Source: Candidatus Peregrinibacteria bacterium (GTDB lineage Bacteria; Patescibacteriota; Gracilibacteria; UBA1369; LOWO2-01-FULL-3). Taken from it: a stretch of DNA of 64,000 bases. Made by a program: the position numbers and the translations under genes. This document shows positions 15,476 through 22,729 of this stretch, piece after piece. Each line of letters starts with the position of its first letter. Positions within the stretch are counted from its first letter, which is position 1. The notes under the pieces were generated by a model. The model ran no database searches, was not told the origin of the DNA, and worked only from the letters and a program-made list of their open reading frames with translations. The stretch is taken from contig JABIJZ010000002.1 of assembly GCA_018655275.1 (NCBI GenBank), forward strand, positions 124,001 to 188,000, given 5' to 3'.

Positions 15476-16717
15476 ATGAACAAACAAAATATGATCAAGA
15501 ACATACTTCTGTTCCTAGTGATCTTCCTATCGCTAAACTTGATCCTAAAAAGTTGCCAACCATCAGAAGAACAAACTTCAATTCTTGACCAAGGAGATTT
15601 TGGGTTCATCACAACTGAAAACACATATTCCAGAACAGATACAATAGAGGTAGAGATGAAAAACAACACAGAAGAAACTATAACAATCCCCTCTTCTTGT
15701 CCTGAAGAACCATTCAACGTTCTTCACTATGAGAATGCTGAGTGGGTTCAAATCACATCAACACCAGAAATCAACTGCGAAGAAGCCGTAGAATACGTTC
15801 TCGAACCAGGACAATCAGCAATCATCCCATACGACAATTGGAGCTACTCACTCTTTTCACAAATGGGTAGATTCAAGGTCGCATATACACTAGGAGAAAA
15901 AACATACGAAACAAATGAATTCATCGTCGAAGAAGAAGGTGTCTTCTCAAAACTTTGGAACGCAATCCTATATAGACCTACATACAACGCATTGATCTTC
16001 TTTGCATATGTAGTGCCAGGACACAGCCTAGGACTCGCAATCATCCTTCTTACGATTCTTATTAGAACACTACTTCTTGCCCCTTCGCAAAAGGCAATGA
16101 AAGCTCAAAGGAGAATGCAAGAGATTCAACCGAAGCTCGAAGCTATCAAAGAAAAATACAAAGGCGACCAAGCAAAAATCTCACAAGAGACCATGGCCCT
16201 TTGGAAAGAACAAAAAGTAAACCCAATGGGTAGCTGTTTACCACTATTGTTCCAATTACCAGTACTTCTAGCACTATTCTGGGTAATCAAAAGTGGACTA
16301 AACCCAGACAAAATCCACCTACTATACACAACATACGAGAACTTCTCTCTTTCAAACATCAACACCCAATTCCTCGGAATGGACCTAATGAAAGTAAACA
16401 TTTACGTGTTGCCTCTCATAGTTGGTCTGCTCCAATTTGTACAAATGAAACTAACAATGGCCAAAACAGCAGGAGGGAAGAAAAAAGGAAAAGAGATGGC
16501 AATCGCAAACAACATGATGACATACATGATGCCAGTAATGATCGCTGTATTCACAGCATCACTTCCAGCTGGTGTCGGAATATATTGGGGAACATCAACT
16601 TTCTACGGAATCTTCCAACAATACTTTGTAAATAAAGGAGGTAAAGGAAAGAAGAAAGGTAAAGATGACAAAAACAGTGACGACGTAAAAGTACGTGTTA
16701 TCGAAAATAACTCTTAA
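15476..16717 (+). CDS. yidC: Membrane protein insertase YidC
   Basis: This 413-residue YidC/Oxa1/SpoIIIJ-family protein inserts proteins into the cytoplasmic membrane. It has an N-terminal hydrophobic segment ending near a Cys (SLNLILKSC), an extracellular beta-rich domain (about 40-150), and then the conserved insertase core with LAIILLTILIRTLLLAP near 190, MKAQRRMQEIQPKLEAIKEKY, NPMGSCLPLLFQLPVLLALFWV near 250 and a C-terminal basic tail (KGKGKKKGKDD). The Arg of the core groove is in ILIRT. It starts eight bases after rnpA and is followed by jag. Confidence 0.95.
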   Translation: MNKQNMIKNILLFLVIFLSLNLILKSCQPSEEQTSILDQGDFGFITTENTYSRTDTIEVEMKNNTEETITIPSSCPEEPFNVLHYENAEWVQITSTPEINCEEAVEYVLEPGQSAIIPYDNWSYSLFSQMGRFKVAYTLGEKTYETNEFIVEEEGVFSKLWNAILYRPTYNALIFFAYVVPGHSLGLAIILLTILIRTLLLAPSQKAMKAQRRMQEIQPKLEAIKEKYKGDQAKISQETMALWKEQKVNPMGSCLPLLFQLPVLLALFWVIKSGLNPDKIHLLYTTYENFSLSNINTQFLGMDLMKVNIYVLPLIVGLLQFVQMKLTMAKTAGGKKKGKEMAIANNMMTYMMPVMIAVFTASLPAGVGIYWGTSTFYGIFQQYFVNKGGKGKKKGKDDKNSDDVKVRVIENNS

Positions 16718-16729
16718 CTTATCTATACA

Positions 16730-17197
16730 ATGGATATCGAACAAACAATAAAAGAATCGCTTGAGAATATTCTGATAAAAATCGGGACTGAATTCTCAGA
16801 AGTAACAGTAGAAAAAAAGGACGAAAAAACATACATAGCCAATATCGAATCTACTGAAGCCAGTATTTTGATCGGCCACCACGGAGAAACAATCCAAAAC
16901 CTCCAACACCTACTCAAAGTAGTAACTTGGTCTCAAACAAAAGGCGCAGAAGAATTCAACGTAATCGTTGACGTCGACGGATACCGCCAGAAACAAGAAG
17001 AGAACGTGATCAACCTCGCAGAACGCAAAGTAGATTTCGTAAGAAACACAGGTCGAGCACAAAGCCTACCGCCAATGTCAGGATATTTCCGAAGAATCGT
17101 TCACATGCGTTTGATGGAACCAGAATTCGACGATATCGAAACTGAAAGTGAAGGAGAAAGAGACACTCGCCACATCATCATTAAGCCAAAAAGCTAA
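16730..17197 (+). CDS. jag: Jag/KhpB-type RNA-binding protein (KH and R3H domains)
   Basis: This 155-residue protein lacks the Jag-N domain of Firmicute proteins and goes almost directly into the type II KH domain, with ILIGHHGETIQNLQHLL at about 44-60. It then has the R3H motif region NVIVDVDGYRQKQEENVINLAERK (about 80-105) and PMSGYFRRIVHMRL. It binds single-stranded RNA, and in other bacteria it affects envelope and division gene expression. It sits 12 bases after yidC as expected from conserved gene order. Confidence 0.93.
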   Translation: MDIEQTIKESLENILIKIGTEFSEVTVEKKDEKTYIANIESTEASILIGHHGETIQNLQHLLKVVTWSQTKGAEEFNVIVDVDGYRQKQEENVINLAERKVDFVRNTGRAQSLPPMSGYFRRIVHMRLMEPEFDDIETESEGERDTRHIIIKPKS

Positions 17198-17208
17198 TCG
17201 AAAAACTG

Positions 17209-18132
17209 ATGATGACTTTCCTCAAAAAGACACTACTTGTGATCTCCGCAACAACGCTCAGTTTGCCAACAGCATTCGGACTTTATTTCTCAGACGTTGA
17301 GAAAGAAAACAAAAACTACTTCTCAATCAACGCCCTAGCCCAAGAAGAAATCGTAGCAGGCTACGAAGACAACAACTTCTACCCTTGGAAAGAAGTTTCC
17401 AGAGCAGAAGCCGTCACAATGATACTGAACGCAATCAGCGCCTCAAACGACACCTTCGACATAGACAATGTCCAAGAACCATCAGAACAACCTTTCTCAG
17501 ACACAGAACTCTCAGAGTGGTACACCAAATACATAAACGAAGCAGTCCAACGCGAAATGGTCGATGGCTACGAAGACAACACCTTCCAACCACACAAAAC
17601 CATAAACCTCGCAGAACTTCTCAAAATCTTAGTTTCAGCACAAGAAGGTTACACCTCAGAAACATCAGACGAACAACCTTTCGCAGACATTCCTTTGAAC
17701 GAATGGTTCACAGAATATGCAACCTACGCAAAAACCCACGACATGCTTTACGTAAGTGGAAGCAACAATGTCGATCCGGGCCAAAATGTAACTCGAGGAT
17801 ACCTAGCCGAAATGCTATACCGACTCAAATACAACAAACAAGGCTATAACTTCGGAAAAGCAACATTTTACGGAGAAGTCTTTCACGGACGCACCACAGC
17901 ATCAGGATCAAAATTCGACATGAACGCCATGACGGCCGCTCACAAAACCATGGCATTCGGAACCACAGTCGAAGTAACAAACCTAGCAAACGGAAAATCA
18001 ATCCAAGTAGAAATCACTGACCGCGGCCCATACGGCCACGGACGAGTCATCGATCTCAGCGAAGGAGCATTTACGCAAATAGCCGAAAGAGGTCGTGGTA
18101 TAATCAACGTACAAATCAAAGAAATACAATAA
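17209..18132 (+). CDS. SLH-domain protein with RlpA-like double-psi beta-barrel
   Basis: This 307-residue exported protein has a signal peptide (residues 1-24). It is followed by three S-layer-homology-like repeats (about 25-210; motifs GYEDNNFYPWKEVSRAEAV and GYEDNTFQPHKTINLAEL) and a C-terminal RlpA barrel (about 222-305). The barrel shows TAAHKTMAFGTTVEV, ITDRGPYGHGRVIDLS and a final INVQI strand, so the RlpA catalytic Asp and His positions look present. RlpA domains are lytic transglycosylases acting on peptidoglycan. Probably a wall-anchored enzyme. It ends one base inside the next gene's start codon. Confidence 0.88.
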   Translation: MMTFLKKTLLVISATTLSLPTAFGLYFSDVEKENKNYFSINALAQEEIVAGYEDNNFYPWKEVSRAEAVTMILNAISASNDTFDIDNVQEPSEQPFSDTELSEWYTKYINEAVQREMVDGYEDNTFQPHKTINLAELLKILVSAQEGYTSETSDEQPFADIPLNEWFTEYATYAKTHDMLYVSGSNNVDPGQNVTRGYLAEMLYRLKYNKQGYNFGKATFYGEVFHGRTTASGSKFDMNAMTAAHKTMAFGTTVEVTNLANGKSIQVEITDRGPYGHGRVIDLSEGAFTQIAERGRGIINVQIKEIQ

Positions 18133-18440
18133 TGAAAAGAAAACAAACCCTCAAAACCGAGGTCGAAAAAACAATTCGACTGCTGGTAATAACCCTCGGA
18201 GTAATCATCGCGACACTACTTGTTGTCTTTCTTTTCCAAACAGGCCACAACGCACAAAAAGGATACCAGCTAGAACAAGTCCGCATACAAAACGATGATC
18301 TCAAGAATCTATCCGAAGGCCTGAAAGCAAAAGCCACCAATGCCGCAGCCTCATCCCTTCCGGCAAACAAAACCCTCGACGCAATGGCAAAACCCGAATC
18401 CGAACAATCGGAATACTTGTTGCCTGAGGATAATGACTAG
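18132..18440 (+). CDS. Small single-pass membrane protein with SEYLLPEDND tail
   Basis: This 102-residue protein has a basic N-terminus, one transmembrane helix (about 16-38, LLVITLGVIIATLLVVFLF) and a soluble helical part (QLEQVRIQNDDLKNL). By position and form it resembles small division or septum helper proteins, but no family is recognised. The last residues, SEYLLPEDND, nearly repeat the C-terminus of the O-antigen ligase at 19130-21082, and the match extends at DNA level. It overlaps the SLH/RlpA gene by one base. Confidence 0.7.
   Translation: MKRKQTLKTEVEKTIRLLVITLGVIIATLLVVFLFQTGHNAQKGYQLEQVRIQNDDLKNLSEGLKAKATNAAASSLPANKTLDAMAKPESEQSEYLLPEDND
18391..18440 (+). repeat. 3'-end repeat copy 1 (encodes KPES...EYLLPEDND)
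   Basis: AAAACCCGAAT, CGGAATACTTGTT and AATGACTAG occur in the same order here and at 21040-21082. This copy has nine extra bases between the first two blocks. Both copies end at the stop codon of their gene. Confidence 0.65.
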
Positions 18441-18525
18441 CAACCCAAGAAAGCCAAAAGACAATTCCGCAACAAAACATCTTCAACCTAAAAAAAGAAT
18501 AAATCAACAAAATTTGTCAGAAAAA

Positions 18526-18555
18526 TTACCGTCAGCACCCTGAACATGTTACAAT
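18526..18555 (+). promoter_or_regulatory. Promoter with extended -10 upstream of the repeat-rich surface protein
   Basis: TTACCG (18526-18531), an 18-base spacer and TACAAT (18550-18555) preceded by TGT, giving an extended -10 TGnTACAAT. It lies 33 bases before the ATG at 18589. Confidence 0.5.
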
Positions 18556-18588
18556 CAAAAAAGATAGAAAATTAACCCTCATACATTT

Positions 18589-18930
18589 ATGAAAAAACCA
18601 GTCAAAATAGCCGTAATAGTATTAATCACAGTCCTCGTAACAAGCAGCTTGGTTTTAGCAAGCCAGTCCGAGTTATTTCAAGGACGTTTTTCCTTCTTCA
18701 GAAAACCAGCACTAAACTACTCCGCAATATATCTCTACAAAGATAAAGTAGTTTCAGCAGTAACAACCCCCGTAACAAGCGCTGTACCATCTGTGGTAGT
18801 CTCAAAAGTAACTTCTTCGGGAGGAACATCTAAAGTCGCCTCAGTAGTAGTTTCGGCCGTAACCACTCCAGTAGCCTCCGCAGTAGCTGTAGACAAAAGA
18901 ACCGCTTCCAAAGTTAACACAAAAAATTAA
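18589..18930 (+). CDS. Exported Val/Thr/Ser-rich repeat protein
   Basis: This 113-residue protein has a clear signal or anchor segment (about 6-28). From residue 49 it consists of low-complexity V, S, T and A units: VVSAVTTPVTSAV is repeated as VVSAVTTPVASAV about 37 residues later. The composition suggests an extended surface or wall-spanning chain. Its last codons read A AAA AAT TAA; a -1 slip there would continue through 19133 (see the separate entry). No family recognised. Confidence 0.65.
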   Translation: MKKPVKIAVIVLITVLVTSSLVLASQSELFQGRFSFFRKPALNYSAIYLYKDKVVSAVTTPVTSAVPSVVVSKVTSSGGTSKVASVVVSAVTTPVASAVAVDKRTASKVNTKN

Positions 18931-19133
18931 GAACTTTAACAGAGAGTACTTTAAGAGCTATCGAAAAAAAAGAATATGTAAAAAATAAGAGAAAATACAA
19001 AATCGAAGCAAAAAAAGAATATACAAGAAATCCAGGAAAATTTATATTGCCCGAGAAAGAGATTCAAAGACTTATAGAACTTTACAAAAGAGCAAATCCA
19101 TCAGAATTTACGTTCGTACCATCATCTAGATGA
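18921..19133 (+). other. Start-less open frame, possible -1 frameshift extension of the preceding gene
   Basis: A frame with no ATG, GTG or suitable TTG start is open from 18918 to the TGA at 19131-19133. It would encode about 65 residues, rich in Lys and Glu at first, then FILPEKEIQRLIELYKRA. It is -1 relative to the gene ending at 18930, whose final bases form the heptamer A AAA AAT (18921-18927) directly before its TAA. The TGA overlaps the ATG of the next gene (ATGA). It could be a programmed frameshift product, a broken gene remnant or a homopolymer sequencing error. Confidence 0.35.
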
Positions 19134-21082
19134 TACCGAAAACAAGAGTATTAATTAAAACAATTTCAAAGGAGGCTTACGTTATACCAATTATACTAAG
19201 CCTCTTTTTGATACCACTTTTTTGGAACCCATCATTTATCCATGCCTTTACACAAGGGAAAGAATTAATTTTTAAAATCATAATTCTTTTCACATTTACT
19301 GTATCAGGGATATGCTTATTGTTCAAAAAAAGCTTTGAACTCAAAAAAATCATAAACTCTATCTTATTCTTACTCCTATTGATCCAAATAAACATCTTCA
19401 CTATAACCAATATTCTTTCGAACACCCCAACCATAACTCTCTACGGAACATACAGTCGAGGTTTTGGATTCATAATCGAACTTTTCTTGTTCGCTTTTCT
19501 TGTTTACTGCGCTTTAACACTATCACAAAAAACTATAATAAAATCACTAAAAATCGCTTTTTTAGGATCCATACTGGTATCAATCTACGCAATTCTACAA
19601 AAACTAGGAACAGACCCATTTTTCACCAACTATAGCATCAATATCTTCGCCGGAAGAGCCTTTAGCTTTCTAGGAAATCCATCATACCTTGGACAATTCA
19701 TGCTCTTGCAAACAATTATTGGAGGATTTCTTACAATTACAACTCAAAAAAGTCCATTAAAATACATATTTGCAACAGGAACCATTTTAGCAATATCCAC
19801 ACTACTTGCTTCAGAGACAAGAACAGCTCTATTTGGATTAATAATGGTTACCATCTTGATAACAATTAAATACACAAAGTATATAATTCACTTTATAAGA
19901 ACACATAAAAAAATAGTACTTTTAGCCATAATAGTTATCAGTCTAACCGTCATAACCCTCCCAAAAGATAGGTATTCCCTTTCCGACATTTCAATGAGAT
20001 CTCTAAATTCACGAATTGAAATTTGGAACGGCACATTAGACTTAATAAAAAAACGCCCAATCTTTGGATACGGAGGAGAAACTTTTTATATACATTTCCC
20101 AGAAATCATTACAAAAAAATTTTTAACACTAGAGGAAAATATAAATATTTCAGCAGACAGAACACACAACGAAGTATTAGAAATCCTCTTCTCACACGGC
20201 ATCTTTGCATTACTCACCTACCTAACAATACTAGCATTTCTTCTAAAAACTTTTTTCAAATCAAGAAATAAAACAAAAATAACACTCACTCTTCTAATAA
20301 TCGCCACCACAATCCAAAACCAATTTGCCTTCCCTGACATTTCAATAAGCATACTGACAGCATTTTGCTTCGGGGGAATAATAAGTCTTAGAAAGGAAAA
20401 AAAAATAAACATTTCACTTAGTAAATATCAACGATTATTAGCAGGAACAACACTTATATTTTTCAGCCTACTTCTCAGTTACATAACCGTTCTTCGACCA
20501 TGGATGTCACAAATCGCATACTCGACATCAAAAGAGAACTACAACACAAACTACACAATAGCCATAAACAATCACAAAAAAGCAATTTACTACACCCCAT
20601 ACTACAGCGAACTATGGTATGAACTAATGTTTATAGACCCAAGCAGCACAGAAAGAGCCCTCCATTATCTAGAACAAATTGAAAACAATTCAGGAAATGT
20701 ACTTGCCTGGAAAGGAAATTTTTACTCATCAACAGATCCCGAAAAAGCAAGCGAATTTTACATCAAAGCACTCGAGAAAAACCCCCACCACCCAAACTGG
20801 ATAAGAGCTTTTGCAGACATGCTATACAAACAAGAAGACTATGAAAATGCCTTATTTTTATACGACAAATATTTAAAATCAATACCCGATTTTTGGGAAT
20901 GGAAAGACGAACTGGACCAGCACTCCCCAATCGAGCAAAAAAGTTACGAATCACTCATCAAACAAACACCTTACCTTTGGGGAGTAATAGAAAAGATAAA
21001 CAAAATAACCGAAATAATAAATAAAAAACCGGAAACCTCAAAACCCGAATCGGAATACTTGTTACCGGAGAGCAATGACTAG
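19130..21082 (+). CDS. O-antigen ligase/polymerase-family protein with TPR tail
   Basis: This 650-residue protein has a membrane part with about ten to twelve hydrophobic helices (20-430) and the Wzy_C-type loop around RSLNSRIEIWNGTLDLIKKRPIFGYGGETF (about 285-315) with RTHNEVLEILFSHG. The C-terminal soluble part (about 455-620) has tetratricopeptide-like repeats (ALHYLEQI, ASEFYIKALEKNPHHPNW, ALFLYDKYLKSIPDF). Such proteins polymerise or attach surface glycans. Its ATG overlaps the TGA of the start-less frame upstream. The final SEYLLPESND matches the tail of the protein at 18132-18440. Confidence 0.88.
   Translation: MIPKTRVLIKTISKEAYVIPIILSLFLIPLFWNPSFIHAFTQGKELIFKIIILFTFTVSGICLLFKKSFELKKIINSILFLLLLIQINIFTITNILSNTPTITLYGTYSRGFGFIIELFLFAFLVYCALTLSQKTIIKSLKIAFLGSILVSIYAILQKLGTDPFFTNYSINIFAGRAFSFLGNPSYLGQFMLLQTIIGGFLTITTQKSPLKYIFATGTILAISTLLASETRTALFGLIMVTILITIKYTKYIIHFIRTHKKIVLLAIIVISLTVITLPKDRYSLSDISMRSLNSRIEIWNGTLDLIKKRPIFGYGGETFYIHFPEIITKKFLTLEENINISADRTHNEVLEILFSHGIFALLTYLTILAFLLKTFFKSRNKTKITLTLLIIATTIQNQFAFPDISISILTAFCFGGIISLRKEKKINISLSKYQRLLAGTTLIFFSLLLSYITVLRPWMSQIAYSTSKENYNTNYTIAINNHKKAIYYTPYYSELWYELMFIDPSSTERALHYLEQIENNSGNVLAWKGNFYSSTDPEKASEFYIKALEKNPHHPNWIRAFADMLYKQEDYENALFLYDKYLKSIPDFWEWKDELDQHSPIEQKSYESLIKQTPYLWGVIEKINKITEIINKKPETSKPESEYLLPESND
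21040..21082 (+). repeat. 3'-end repeat copy 2 (encodes KPESEYLLPESND)
   Basis: Second copy of the short repeat described at 18391-18440: AAAACCCGAAT, CGGAATACTTGTT and AATGACTAG in the same order, without the nine extra bases. It forms the last codons of the ligase gene. Confidence 0.65.
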
Positions 21083-21147
21083 TCATAGGAAGCCGAAGGC
21101 GAGATCCTCTGACAAAAAGGCCCGAAGAGCCGCCAAAACAATTAAAT

Positions 21148-21222
21148 TGGTAGTCCCAGGGGGAATCGAACCCCCGTTTCCAGGATGAAAACCTGGTGTC
21201 CTAACCACTAGACGATGGGACC
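21148..21222 (-). tRNA. tRNA-Glu (anticodon UUC)
   Basis: Read on the minus strand from 21222 to 21148, this is a full 75-nt cloverleaf with an encoded CCA end. The anticodon stem CCAGG/CCTGG encloses the loop TTTTCAT, giving anticodon TTC. The D arm is ATCGTCTAGTGGTTAGGAC, as in bacterial tRNA-Glu, and the T arm is GGGGGTTCGATTCCCCC. The first acceptor pair is a G-U wobble, then six Watson-Crick pairs. It stands alone between the ligase gene and an orphan gene. Confidence 0.95.
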
Positions 21223-21285
21223 AAAGTTGTCAAAAGTACGGGCAGATTTTACCTATCTGCTCCAGATTATTCAAGAGGAAATTGA

Positions 21286-21711
21286 TTAACGACGCCGAGA
21301 ACCATCTGTCCCAGGAGGAACAGGCAACGCGCCTCTAAGATGACTAGGCATCAGCCTCGCCGCTTCATTACTGTCACCAAGTGCCTCTGTCAACGCCCTT
21401 AAAACCTCCATCGCATAAGCAATTGGAGAATGAACTCTTCTTCTCCCATTACACACATGTATACCTAATAATTTTCCAATATCCCTATTCACACCTTCCT
21501 CCGCTTCACGCAAAGCATTCCATGTCAGACCCTCCGTCTTTTCCCCCAAAAGAGGCATTTCTGCACGAAGTCTAGATCGCATCTCCGCAACCCCACTCCC
21601 AACATCAACAGTCTCCCTTCTTGCACCAGAACCCTCCCCAACAATTCTTCTCCTACGAACCGGTGTTTTACATCCAGAGCCTGCACCTTCTGGAGCTTCA
21701 AATTTAGTCAT
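21286..21711 (-). CDS. Orphan Gly/Arg-rich protein
   Basis: This 141-residue protein is not recognised. It starts with a flexible Gly, Ser and Arg-rich stretch (GSGCKTPVRRRRIVGEGSG), has a central helical part (LTWNALREAEEGVNRDIGKLL, IAYAMEVLRALTEALGD) and ends in Pro and Arg (PVPPGTDGSRRR). No signal peptide is present. It has a consensus-like promoter of its own (21736-21764) and no operon partner. Confidence 0.55.
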   Translation of the reverse strand: MTKFEAPEGAGSGCKTPVRRRRIVGEGSGARRETVDVGSGVAEMRSRLRAEMPLLGEKTEGLTWNALREAEEGVNRDIGKLLGIHVCNGRRRVHSPIAYAMEVLRALTEALGDSNEAARLMPSHLRGALPVPPGTDGSRRR

Positions 21712-21735
21712 ATTTTTGATTATAAAAAGAACGCC

Positions 21736-21764
21736 ATACTACTCACACAAGAAACAGGTGTCAA
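21736..21764 (-). promoter_or_regulatory. Promoter of the orphan gene at 21286-21711
   Basis: Minus strand: TTGACA (complement of 21759-21764), a 17-base spacer and TAGTAT (complement of 21736-21741), ending 24 bases before the ATG. Confidence 0.6.
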
Positions 21765-21862
21765 GATTCCCAACAGAAATCTCCTCTCCCAAACCTGGAC
21801 ATCCCCACCAAATCATGCTTTAATTGCTACCCTCACAACAACAAACCAGTCACAACAAAACA

Positions 21863-22630
21863 ATGTCAATCAACTCAAAACTAAAAGAACTTCTCCTCCA
21901 AGCAAACCTGTCAGAGACAGAGACATTGATATACCTCGAACTCCAAAAATCCCCCGCTCAAAACAGATGGGAATTAGTTCAAAGAACAGGCCTATCAAAA
22001 AGCGCCACATACCGAGCAATCGAGAAACTCCAAACTCTAAAAATGGTCCAAATCAAAGACAAAGAAGTCCGCGCTCTTTCCCTAAAAGGATTAGTAGCAG
22101 AACTCTCAACCTCAGAACGAAACCTGAAAAAAGTATCAAACAAACTCAAAGACATCTCACCTTTTCTTCAAAACAGCAAAGGCCCTATAGAAGTCTTCGA
22201 AACATACTACACACCAAAACAAATCGAAGAAGCCTACATATTCATGTCTGAACACGAATACAACGTAAACATCGATTTCGGAGATTTCGAAAACTTCGTA
22301 GAAATCCTGCCATCACATATGCATGCCGCATACACTTTCCAAAACAACCGAATAAAAAAAGCAAGAAACGAAGCTATCTGCACAACCCACGGCCCACACA
22401 CTTCATACTTCTGCACCCGCGCAGCAGAAATAAAATTCAAAAACAAAATCAAAGTCCTAAACCTAGACACAAAAGGAAATTTCACAATCTTCTCAGAAGG
22501 CTCAGACTACGTTCTTTTCAACAATTTCGACGACCCAGAAAACCCACATTCAACACTAGTAAAATCAAAAGTCCTCGCCAACACCCAACGCGCCCAATTC
22601 AAATATTTTTCCCAACTCGCTGGGAAATAA
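21863..22630 (+). CDS. TrmB-family transcriptional regulator
   Basis: This 255-residue protein has an N-terminal winged helix (about 5-75) with the TrmB-type ETLIYLELQKSPAQNRWELVQRTGLSKSATYRAIEKL. It is followed by a short coiled segment (LSTSERNLKKVSNKLKDI) and an effector-like domain. I chose ATG 21863; the frame extends to 21824, but those 13 residues are polar and precede the conserved domain. TrmB regulators usually sense sugars. This one stands upstream of the Cys-rich protein gene, which has its own promoter, so its target is not evident. Confidence 0.8.
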   Translation: MSINSKLKELLLQANLSETETLIYLELQKSPAQNRWELVQRTGLSKSATYRAIEKLQTLKMVQIKDKEVRALSLKGLVAELSTSERNLKKVSNKLKDISPFLQNSKGPIEVFETYYTPKQIEEAYIFMSEHEYNVNIDFGDFENFVEILPSHMHAAYTFQNNRIKKARNEAICTTHGPHTSYFCTRAAEIKFKNKIKVLNLDTKGNFTIFSEGSDYVLFNNFDDPENPHSTLVKSKVLANTQRAQFKYFSQLAGK

Positions 22631-22694
22631 AACCAGCCCAAGCCCGCAGACGCAAGCCACCTCCCCACTCCCCAAACAAAACAATGACCTTTTT

Positions 22695-22723
22695 TTGACG
22701 TACCTACGTTTATAATTTATCAT
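22695..22723 (+). promoter_or_regulatory. Promoter for a leaderless Cys-rich protein mRNA
   Basis: TTGACG (22695-22700), a 17-base spacer and TATCAT (22718-22723) end six bases before the ATG at 22730. Transcription would therefore begin at or next to the start codon. Confidence 0.6.
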
Positions 22724-22729
22724 TCGCGC

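Noticed and set aside
18589-18930. CRISPR-like or tandem DNA repeat in the surface protein gene
   Set aside because: The repetition is at protein level (VVSAVTTPV units) with diverged codons and no regular spacers; no CRISPR array is present in the window.
21824-21862. ATG-less 13-residue extension of the TrmB-type regulator
   Set aside because: It adds only polar residues before the conserved winged helix; ATG 21863 is preferred.
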